Shown piece after piece: positions 1 through 5,019 of a DNA stretch of 5,019 nt. The stretch is from Lentisphaerota bacterium. GTDB lineage: Bacteria > Verrucomicrobiota > Kiritimatiellia > JAAZAB01. The notes beneath the pieces are model-generated. The model made no database searches. It was given only the letters and a program-made list of their open reading frames with translations, and had not been told where the DNA came from. A program made the translations under genes and the position numbers. Where the stretch lies: positions 1 through 5,019 of the forward strand of contig JACQHI010000165.1 of NCBI GenBank assembly GCA_016199105.1, in the 5' to 3' direction. Positions within the stretch are counted from its first letter, which is position 1. The number at the start of each line of letters is the position of its first letter.

Positions 1-592
1 CGACGGGATGGATGGGCTGGTCTCGGGGCTGGCGATGGGCACAAGCCTGATCTATCTCATCCTGGCGTTGTTGATGGGCTCCAACATGCTGGCCTATTGC
101 GCCCTGGCGATCTTCGGGGCTTCCTTCGCCTTCCTGGGATTCAATGTCAGGCCGGCCCGTATTTTTCTGGGCGATGGCGGGAGCACCTTCCTCGGTTTCT
201 TTCTCGCGGCGTTGAGCATCCAGGGGGAATGGGCGCGGCGCGATCCGTTGGTCTCCTTCTTCATTCCCGTTCTGATCCTTTCCGTTCCCATTTATGACAT
301 GATCTTCATCACCGTGGAACGCGTCCTCTCGGGCAAGGTCAGGAACGTCCGCGAATGGCTGGAATACGTGGGGCGCGATCATCTGCATCACCGTTTTGAA
401 GCGCTCGGGTTGAGCCGCGGCCGGGCCGTGACGGCCATCTGTTTCCTGAACCTGGCGGTGGGCATCGGCGCGATCACCCTGTTCGAGGCCCGGACCTATG
501 GCGGCGTCGCCCTCCTGATCCAGGTCATCTGCGTGTATGTCATTATCGCCATGCTGGAAGTCCTGGGGAACAGGGACAAGGAGTTGCGCTGA
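1..592 (+). CDS. WecA/TagO-like polyprenyl-phosphate sugar-1-P transferase, C-terminal part
   Basis: This is the C-terminal part of a glycosyltransferase family 4 membrane enzyme (MraY/WecA/TagO/RfbF type). The family transfers a sugar-1-phosphate, often GlcNAc-1-P, from a UDP-sugar to undecaprenyl phosphate at the inner membrane, the first step of O-antigen, teichoic acid or other envelope glycan assembly. The frame is open to the left edge and already reads DGMDGL from base 2, matching the conserved DGxDGLA motif. The ATG at 8 is therefore internal, and the true start and the catalytic DDxxD lie outside the window. Numbering from that ATG, NVRPARIFLGDGGS (46-59) is the conserved loop with the GD pair, and GRDHLHHR (122-129) is the HxHHR-type cytoplasmic loop typical of WecA/TagO rather than MraY. 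Hydrophobic segments lie near 12-44, 60-72, 82-104, 140-159 and 164-186. The stop overlaps the next start by one base. The exact sugar cannot be told, so no gene symbol is given. Confidence 0.9.
   Translation, partial: DGMDGLVSGLAMGTSLIYLILALLMGSNMLAYCALAIFGASFAFLGFNVRPARIFLGDGGSTFLGFFLAALSIQGEWARRDPLVSFFIPVLILSVPIYDMIFITVERVLSGKVRNVREWLEYVGRDHLHHRFEALGLSRGRAVTAICFLNLAVGIGAITLFEARTYGGVALLIQVICVYVIIAMLEVLGNRDKELR
578..583 (+). promoter_or_regulatory. Ribosome binding site for the ATPase-TPR gene
   Basis: AAGGAG sits 8 bases before the ATG at 592, inside the last codons of the upstream transferase gene. It is a near-consensus Shine-Dalgarno at good spacing and supports ATG 592 as the start, even though that ATG shares its A with the upstream TGA stop. 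Confidence 0.75.
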
Positions 593-2814
593 TGCAGTTG
601 AGCGCGAAAACGGGAACCCAGATTCTCGCGGTGGGCGGCGGCAAGGGCGGAGTGGGCAAGAGTTTTGTCGCCGCCGGCCTCGCGACCGCCATCGCGGAAG
701 CCGGGCATGGCGCCACCCTGGTGGATCTCGACTTGGGCGGGGCCAACCTTCATACCCTCTTCGGCCTGAAAATCACGGACCGCGGCATCGGCGACTTCAT
801 CTTCGCCCCCCGCTCGAACGACCTGGCCGATTATGCCACGGAAACGGGGATCCGGAATCTGCAATTGATTTCGGGCAACGGGTTCATTCCCGGGATCGCC
901 AATCTCGCCTATCAGCAGAAGGTCCGCGTGCTGAAGGCCATCGGCCGCCTGCGCTCGGAATACGTCGTTCTCGATCTCGGCGCCGGAACCCATTACAATG
1001 TCATCGATTTCTTTTCCATGACGGAATCGGGCATCGTTGTCACCATGGCCGAGCCGACCGCCATCCTGAACGCCTATGAGTTTCTGAAGAACGTCCTCTT
1101 CCGTATGTTCGCGTTGCGCTTCAAACGCAGGCCCGACGTGCTGAAAACGATCGAGGCCTGCCGGGTCAGCCGGCATGAGGGCGAGGATGCCTCCATCGCT
1201 TCGCTCATCCAGTCCGTGGCCCTCGTGGACGGCACGGCGGCCGAGACCCTGCGGGAGCTTTGCGGCCGGTTTCGTCCGCGCCTGGTTCTGAACATGAGTC
1301 GGAGTCCCAATCTGACCCTGGAGCAAAGCCTGCGCGATATCTGCGCGACCTATCTCGGCGTGGAGCTGATCTATCTGGGCGCCGTTCCGCTCGACAATGT
1401 GGTCCAGAAATGCCTGATGCGCATGAAACCCGTCGCCATGGAATTCCCCGAAAGCGCCCCCGCCGTGGCCTTGCGGGCCATTGCCCGCAAATGCATGGCG
1501 GACCGCTGGATGGATACCGCTCGCGCCGACGGACTGACGGAGGAGGAGGGGCTCGACGCTGCTTCCGCCGCCTCTCGTGAGTCCGCGGTTTCAGGCATCA
1601 AGCCTTTCATCGCCGGGCACAAGGATATCGAACTGTCCTCCTTGCTGGCCTCGTTCATGACCGAATATGCGACGCAGCTCACGGGGAAAACGCCGCCTCC
1701 GACCGCTGAAAATGGCGGCGAAGCCGTCCCTTCCCCGGCCGCGCATGCCGTGGCGGAGGGCCAGCACCCTCCGACGTTTGACTTGCCGGAATGGCTGCCG
1801 CTTGACCTGCGGGTGGAGGCGAAAAACAAGACGCCCAGTTTCATTCCCGTGGAGCCGTTGCCGGCCGTCCCCTCCGCGCCCCCGGAGGCGACAACGTTTT
1901 GGGACCGTCTGGTGGGCCGGCGTCCGGTCGCGCCGGCGAAAACCGCGGCCGATATCATCCGGGCGATTCCCGATTCCGACAATGTGGAGCTGGCCATTGA
2001 GCGCACGAGCCTCGCATCGCCCTGCACGGAAGAGGCGGGCCGGGCCTGGATGGAAACGGGGATGAAGCTGGTTGACTACAATCATCAGTTCTGCGCCTAT
2101 CGCGCCTTTTTGAAGGCCCGGGCATGCCTGCCCGGCGATCCGGGCGCCATCAACAACTGCGCGGCCGGCATTCTGCTGATCGGCCGGATTCGCCCGGCGA
2201 TCGAGTGGCTCTCCGAGGGTTTGAAGAAAGCTCCCGGGAATTCCGCGCTGCTCTTCAATTTCGGCCTGGCCCAGTTCTCGAGCGGGAATTACCCGGCGGC
2301 CGTCGAATGGCTGGATAAAGTGCAGGGCCCCAATGGGCGCTCGACCGATGCGGCCGTTCTGCGGGCCTGCGGTTTGTGTTATCTGAAACGCTATCCTGAA
2401 GCGCGCGCCCTGTTCCAATCGCTGCTCCAAAAGGACGAAACCGTCCTGTCCGTCCGCTTCAATCTTGGACTCTGTTTTTTTTACGAACAGGACTATGCGA
2501 AGGCGCAGGACCTGTTTTCCTCGGTTCTCGACGCCGCGCCGGAAGATAACGAGGCGCTTATGGCCCGGGCGGTGTCGCGATGGCATGTGAAGCGGGACTC
2601 CGGCGCTTTCGATGATTTGGGGCGCGCCATCAAGCAGCAGCCGGCCAATCTGTCCTGCCGGGCGCTGCGCGGGGTGCTGTCCTACATGGCGGGGCGCTAC
2701 GACACGGCCATCGCGGATATCGAGGTCATCACCCGTCTCCTGCCCGCCAATCGGAAATATCAAGCGCTGCTGGCGGCCATTCGAGCCAACATCCACCCGG
2801 AAGGACAGCCATGA
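592..2814 (+). CDS. MinD/FlhG-like P-loop ATPase fused to C-terminal TPR domain
   Basis: This is a 740-residue two-domain protein. Residues 1 to about 305 form a MinD/ParA/FlhG-type ATPase: deviant Walker A GGGKGGVGKS at 15-24 with signature Lys18 and Lys23, switch I DLDLGGANLH at 45-54, Walker B/switch II VVLDLGAG at 125-132, then EPTAILNAYEFLK at 154-166 and VLNMSRS at 232-238. DLGAG in place of DTPAG is, from recall, usual for a MinD-like subgroup and not damage. Residues 306-475 are a Pro/Ala/Glu-rich, probably flexible linker, with a short conserved-looking stretch IELSSLLASFMTEY (346-359). Residues 480-720 hold about seven TPR-like helical pairs starting near 488, 518, 551, 586, 618, 653 and 687, with typical endings such as APED and LPAN. 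Family members dimerise on ATP and position cargo such as septum, flagella or chemoreceptors; TPRs bind proteins. Here the cargo is unknown. No C-terminal MinD-type amphipathic membrane helix is seen, so TPR contacts may replace it (inference). It overlaps its neighbours by 1 and 4 bases. Confidence 0.93.
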   Translation: MQLSAKTGTQILAVGGGKGGVGKSFVAAGLATAIAEAGHGATLVDLDLGGANLHTLFGLKITDRGIGDFIFAPRSNDLADYATETGIRNLQLISGNGFIPGIANLAYQQKVRVLKAIGRLRSEYVVLDLGAGTHYNVIDFFSMTESGIVVTMAEPTAILNAYEFLKNVLFRMFALRFKRRPDVLKTIEACRVSRHEGEDASIASLIQSVALVDGTAAETLRELCGRFRPRLVLNMSRSPNLTLEQSLRDICATYLGVELIYLGAVPLDNVVQKCLMRMKPVAMEFPESAPAVALRAIARKCMADRWMDTARADGLTEEEGLDAASAASRESAVSGIKPFIAGHKDIELSSLLASFMTEYATQLTGKTPPPTAENGGEAVPSPAAHAVAEGQHPPTFDLPEWLPLDLRVEAKNKTPSFIPVEPLPAVPSAPPEATTFWDRLVGRRPVAPAKTAADIIRAIPDSDNVELAIERTSLASPCTEEAGRAWMETGMKLVDYNHQFCAYRAFLKARACLPGDPGAINNCAAGILLIGRIRPAIEWLSEGLKKAPGNSALLFNFGLAQFSSGNYPAAVEWLDKVQGPNGRSTDAAVLRACGLCYLKRYPEARALFQSLLQKDETVLSVRFNLGLCFFYEQDYAKAQDLFSSVLDAAPEDNEALMARAVSRWHVKRDSGAFDDLGRAIKQQPANLSCRALRGVLSYMAGRYDTAIADIEVITRLLPANRKYQALLAAIRANIHPEGQP
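2799..2805 (+). promoter_or_regulatory. Ribosome binding site for the unknown membrane protein gene
   Basis: GGAAGGA lies 5 bases before ATG 2811, within the end of the ATPase-TPR gene. Together with the ATGA stop/start overlap it fixes the start and suggests translational coupling. Confidence 0.65.
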
Positions 2815-3404
2815 CGTCCGTGACGGTCGAATACAGGGACTGGCTCGAACGGGCTTTCCCAATATACAAGGACAACATCGTCACCCTGATCGTCGCGATG
2901 CTGCTCGCCTGCCTGCTCTTCGGGCTTCCGCTCGCGGGCGGAGTCATTTTGATGACCTTGGACTTCCTGGACGGGAAAAAACCGCCGCCGGAAATCGGCG
3001 ACGTTTTCAAGGGTCTCCGGTGGTTCGTTCAACTCCTTCTTCTCTCGCTCGTCGTTGGGGCGATCGTCATGGGGGTATGGGGCGCGCTGCTGTTCGTCAC
3101 GCCCTGGGCGGCCTTCTTGATAACGCCAGTTGCCTTGGCGGTCGGGACGCTCCTCATGTTCGCCCCGTTCCTCATCGTGGACCGGCGCATGAATTTCCGG
3201 GCGGCTGCGATGACCAGCATCAAGCTGGTGGCGCCCTGTTTCCTCCCCTTGCTGGGACTCTATGTCCTGGCCATGGTCCTGGGAAGTGTCGGGCTGGTCG
3301 CCTGTTATGTCGGCGTCATCGTGACCGCGCCGATGACCGTCTGCCTTCTGGCCGTGGCCTATCGTGAAGTCTGCACGGACCGCCGCCTCGCGGAACTCGC
3401 ATGA
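2811..3404 (+). CDS. Polytopic membrane protein of unknown function
   Basis: This 197-residue protein is not assigned to a named family. After a short charged N-terminus with aromatic residues (VEYRDWLERAFPIYKDN, 6-22) it has hydrophobic segments near 23-49, 71-96, 99-123, 139-160 and 161-185, so about five membrane passes. A soluble loop with DGKKPPPEIGDVFKGLR lies at 54-70. The stretch APFLIVDRRMNFRAAAMTS (118-136), a Pro-bearing helix end followed by 'LIVDR' and an amphipathic segment, resembles the pattern of DUF975/DUF2189-like bacterial membrane proteins, in which a similar P-L-I-x-D-x..A..S motif precedes the last helices. That match is by eye and weak. No signal peptide cleavage site or catalytic motif is evident. 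It overlaps both neighbours by ATGA junctions, so it is probably co-translated with the ATPase and the DUF2752 protein. It could be a membrane partner of the ATPase (inference only). Confidence 0.88.
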   Translation: MTSVTVEYRDWLERAFPIYKDNIVTLIVAMLLACLLFGLPLAGGVILMTLDFLDGKKPPPEIGDVFKGLRWFVQLLLLSLVVGAIVMGVWGALLFVTPWAAFLITPVALAVGTLLMFAPFLIVDRRMNFRAAAMTSIKLVAPCFLPLLGLYVLAMVLGSVGLVACYVGVIVTAPMTVCLLAVAYREVCTDRRLAELA

Positions 3405-3922
3405 CTTCGTTCGAGAAACCGGAGAACCTCCTGGGCCGACCTGCCCGCCATCTTGTCCGCCGTAGCCTTGGCGAAGGTGGAAGCTCCCGGAGCGACGGCG
3501 GGTGGATTCGCTTCCGGGCCGCCGCGTCGCCGGATGCCGTCCTGCGCGTGCATCTGCCGTGTCTCGCGCTGTCCGGTTTCATCCTGCTGGCGGCCTTCGG
3601 GTTGCCGCTCGACCGTGTGCAGGTGTGCGCGACCCTCCGTTGGACGGGAGTTCCGTGCCTGACGTGCGGTCTGACACGCGGCTTCGTGGCCATGGCGCAC
3701 GGGCAGTGGGCGGAGGCCTGGCGCCAATGTCCGTTGGCCGTCCTGCTGTACACGGGCAATGCCCTGTGGCTGGCTTGGAATCTGCTGGCGGTGGCGACGG
3801 GCGGCCGGCTGGCCAGGGGCGACGCCTTGCTGTTGACCGGCAGACGCCGATGGTGGATACTCGCCACTTTCGTTTTTGCGGTGGCGGCAAACTGGATGTA
3901 CCGGCTGGCCCTCGAACACTGA
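3401..3922 (+). CDS. DUF2752-type small membrane protein, N-terminus altered by a repeat
   Basis: This 173-residue protein matches DUF2752 by its core VPCLTCGLTRGFVAMAHGQW (84-103): CxxCGxTR followed by a helix, HG, and an A-rich segment, with CP (110-111) where the family usually has NP. Hydrophobic stretches are near 51-68, 112-132 and 151-168. The function of DUF2752 is unknown; the two Cys suggest metal or redox chemistry but nothing here shows it. ATG 3401 overlaps the upstream stop (ATGA), with a weak GGAA 5 bases upstream. Residues about 14-35 are encoded by a palindromic repeat element and contain the repeat-derived RRSLGEGG. They look unrelated to the family, whose members are usually shorter, so the conserved part begins only near residue 45. 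An in-frame GTG at 3548 would give about 124 residues but has no good ribosome site. The last two residues and the stop lie in a tandem 7-mer repeat, so the C-terminus may also be altered. Confidence 0.82.
   Translation: MTSFEKPENLLGRPARHLVRRSLGEGGSSRSDGGWIRFRAAASPDAVLRVHLPCLALSGFILLAAFGLPLDRVQVCATLRWTGVPCLTCGLTRGFVAMAHGQWAEAWRQCPLAVLLYTGNALWLAWNLLAVATGGRLARGDALLLTGRRRWWILATFVFAVAANWMYRLALEH
3441..3505 (+). repeat. Nested palindromic interspersed repeat inside the DUF2752 gene
   Basis: The outer arms are CTGCCCGCC (3441-3449) and GGCGGGTGG (3497-3505), complementary at 9 positions if two G-T pairs are allowed, with a perfect 6-bp core CCCGCC/GGCGGG. Inside them are two hairpins: TCCGCC (3456-3461) with GGTGGA (3476-3481), a 6-bp stem with one G-T pair plus a short inner stem, and GCTCC (3483-3487) with GGAGC (3489-3493) around a single C. 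On the + strand one frame gives RRSLGEGG; on the - strand one frame gives STFAKATADK. I recall these peptides as recurring repeat-derived oddities in proteins predicted from uncultured bacterial genomes. The element is probably a dispersed REP/MITE-like sequence. No flanking duplication is evident. Confidence 0.7.
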
Positions 3923-3933
3923 ACACTGAACAC
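3914..3933 (+). repeat. Tandem 7-mer repeat GAACACT, nearly three copies
   Basis: Two full GAACACT units (3914-3920, 3921-3927) are followed by a six-base partial unit (3928-3933). The array covers the last two codons (Glu-His) and the TGA stop of the DUF2752 gene and runs into the 31-base gap before argS. Similar short TGAACAC arrays occur dispersed in some bacterial genomes, to my recollection, but three units alone are weak evidence for a family. Confidence 0.7.
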
Positions 3934-3945
3934 CTGAGTATTTAC

Positions 3946-3951
3946 GGGGAG
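3946..3951 (+). promoter_or_regulatory. Probable ribosome binding site for argS, with short spacing
   Basis: GGGGAG is the only purine-rich Shine-Dalgarno-like stretch in the gap. It ends just 2 bases before ATG 3954, closer than usual. The next in-frame ATG (3972, residue 7) would leave a 20-base spacer, so 3954 remains the better start. Confidence 0.45.
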
Positions 3952-3953
3952 TC

Positions 3954-5019
3954 ATGGAAACCATCGAACGCATGCTGTCAATATGGATTCAGCAGGCTTT
4001 TCAAAAAGCCTTCCCCTACCTTCCGGAGGGAACCGCCTCCATCGGCGTGACGGTCTCCACGTCGCCGGAATTCGGCGATTACCAGAGCAATGCCGCGATG
4101 CTCCTGGCCAAGCAGCTCCGGAAACCGCCCCGCGACGTTGCCCGTCTGGTCCTTGAACAAGCCGGCGCGCATCCCGCCATTCGGAGCGTCAGCCTCGCAG
4201 GGCCCGGCTTTATCAACATGACGCTGCATGCGTCCTGGCTGGCCGGCCAATGCGAAGCCATGCTGGCGGACGGGCGGCTCCGCGTTCCGGCCATCGGCCA
4301 GGGCCGCGGAATCGTGATGGATTATTCCAGCCCCAACGTGGCCAAGCCGATGCATATCGGGCATATCCGCTCCACGGTCATCGGTTCGGCCCTGGACCGG
4401 CTTCACCGGTTCCTGGGCTACACGGTCGTCTCCGACAACCATATCGGCGACTGGGGCACTCAATTCGGCATCCTGATCAAGGGCTATCGGCATTTTGTGG
4501 ATGAAAAAGCGCTGGCCGAGTGGCCGGTGGAGGAGTTGGAGCGGCTCTATGTCAAGAGTTACGAGGAGAGCAAAAAGAACGCCGACTGGCTGGAAGCCTG
4601 CCGGCAGGAGCTGGTGAAATTGCAGGCGGGCGATCCGGAGAATCTGGCCCTGTGGCAACGCTTTATCGCGCTCAGCCTGGAGGAGTTCGGGCGGATGTAC
4701 CGGCGGCTGGGCATCGCGTTCGACCTGGTGCGCGGAGAAAGTTTTTACCGCGACCAGGTGCCCGCCGTCATACGGATGCTGGAAGAGAAGGGGCTGGCCC
4801 GCGAAAGCGAGGGGGCGCTGGTCGTCTTCCTGGACGAGGAAAAACTGCCCGTGTGCATCGTGCGGAAGAGCGATGGCGCCTCCAACTATGCCACGACCGA
4901 TATCGCCACGTTGCTCGGCCGCGAAAAGGAATTCGCGCCGGAAACGATCGTGTATGTGACGGACGAGCGCCAGCAACTGCATTTCCGGCAGCTTTTCGCC
5001 ATCGGCCGCAAGCTCGGCA
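3954..5019 (+). CDS. argS: Arginyl-tRNA synthetase, N-terminal 355 residues (cut at right edge)
   Basis: Class I aminoacyl-tRNA synthetase that charges tRNA-Arg with arginine using ATP in the cytoplasm; essential housekeeping enzyme. Residues 1 to about 110 form the ArgRS-specific N-terminal domain, with the family motif FGDYQSNAAMLLAK (40-53). The catalytic Rossmann domain follows: SSPNVAKPMHIGHIRST (125-141) holds the HIGH signature at 134-137, then DNHIGDWGTQFG (161-172), VRKSDGASNYATTDIAT (303-319) and YVTDERQQLHF (334-344), all characteristic of ArgRS. The family is usually 550-600 residues, so the remaining part of the catalytic domain and the DALR anticodon-binding domain lie beyond the window. 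The frame is open from ATG 3954 to the edge without interruption. The gene starts 31 bases after the DUF2752 stop with no visible terminator between, so it is probably transcribed with the upstream genes, although a promoter hidden inside them cannot be excluded. Confidence 0.97.
   Translation, partial: METIERMLSIWIQQAFQKAFPYLPEGTASIGVTVSTSPEFGDYQSNAAMLLAKQLRKPPRDVARLVLEQAGAHPAIRSVSLAGPGFINMTLHASWLAGQCEAMLADGRLRVPAIGQGRGIVMDYSSPNVAKPMHIGHIRSTVIGSALDRLHRFLGYTVVSDNHIGDWGTQFGILIKGYRHFVDEKALAEWPVEELERLYVKSYEESKKNADWLEACRQELVKLQAGDPENLALWQRFIALSLEEFGRMYRRLGIAFDLVRGESFYRDQVPAVIRMLEEKGLARESEGALVVFLDEEKLPVCIVRKSDGASNYATTDIATLLGREKEFAPETIVYVTDERQQLHFRQLFAIGRKLG

Noticed and set aside
125..132. Loss of the ATPase switch II motif in the MinD-like protein (protein residues 125-132, DLGAG instead of DTPAG)
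   Set aside because: The Walker B Asp is kept, and this variant is, to my knowledge, normal in a subgroup of MinD/FlhG-like ATPases, so it is not a sign of inactivation. Coordinates here are protein residues; the DNA is about 964-987.
496..1326. Open frame of 276 codons on the - strand
   Set aside because: It is antisense to the ATPase domain with its Walker motifs; the product has no recognisable family and no good ribosome site was noted.
1591..2862. Long open frame of 423 codons on the - strand
   Set aside because: It lies antisense to the ATPase-TPR gene, whose + frame has clear motifs. The - product is rich in Arg/Gly/Pro/Gln with no recognisable domain, typical of a shadow frame in GC-rich DNA.
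3456..3493. Hairpins as an intrinsic terminator
   Set aside because: Both hairpins lie inside an open coding frame and neither is followed by a T-run.
3914..3933. Start of a CRISPR array
   Set aside because: Units are 7 bases with no spacers, far too short for CRISPR repeats, and no cas gene is present.
3359..3973. Two overlapping - strand frames reading STFAKATADK and VQCSVF-like peptides
   Set aside because: These peptides are translations of the palindromic element and the GAACACT array, not evidence of a gene. The + strand DUF2752 motif explains the region better.
3978..4982. Open frame of 334 codons on the - strand
   Set aside because: It is antisense to argS, which is unmistakable on the + strand. 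The frame is open because of third-position GC bias, and its product shows no domain.

Overview
The window is a compact, same-strand bacterial gene block, GC-rich (about 60% by eye). All five genes lie on the + strand and are tightly packed. The two edge genes are cut: the left one lacks its 5' part and the right one its 3' part. The gene families do not fix the organism. Two interspersed repeats, described below, resemble ones I associate with genomes of uncultured or environmental bacteria of the Verrucomicrobiota/Kiritimatiellota/Lentisphaerota type. That placement comes from memory and is weak.

Layout. (1) 1-592: C-terminal part of a WecA/TagO/MraY-type polyprenyl-phosphate sugar-1-phosphate transferase, a membrane enzyme that starts cell-surface glycan synthesis. 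(2) 592-2814: a 740-residue protein joining a MinD/FlhG-like deviant-Walker ATPase to a proline-rich linker and about seven TPR-like repeats. (3) 2811-3404: a polytopic membrane protein of unknown function. (4) 3401-3922: a small DUF2752-type membrane protein with a CxxC-G-x-T-R motif. (5) 3954-5019: the N-terminal 355 residues of arginyl-tRNA synthetase (argS).

The first four genes overlap by 1, 4 and 4 bases, which points to one transcript with translational coupling. argS follows after only 31 bases, with no visible terminator or convincing promoter, so it is probably on the same transcript. A plausible but unproven reading is an envelope-related group (lipid-linked glycan initiation, a positioning ATPase with a protein-docking domain, two membrane proteins) followed by a housekeeping gene.

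The most unusual features are the repeats at both ends of the DUF2752 gene. A nested palindromic element of about 65 bp (3441-3505) lies inside its 5' coding region and supplies part of its N-terminus. A tandem 7-mer (GAACACT, nearly three copies, 3914-3933) supplies its last two codons and its stop. The ATPase-TPR fusion is the other item of interest. I see no CRISPR array, RNA gene, transposase or clear new defence system.
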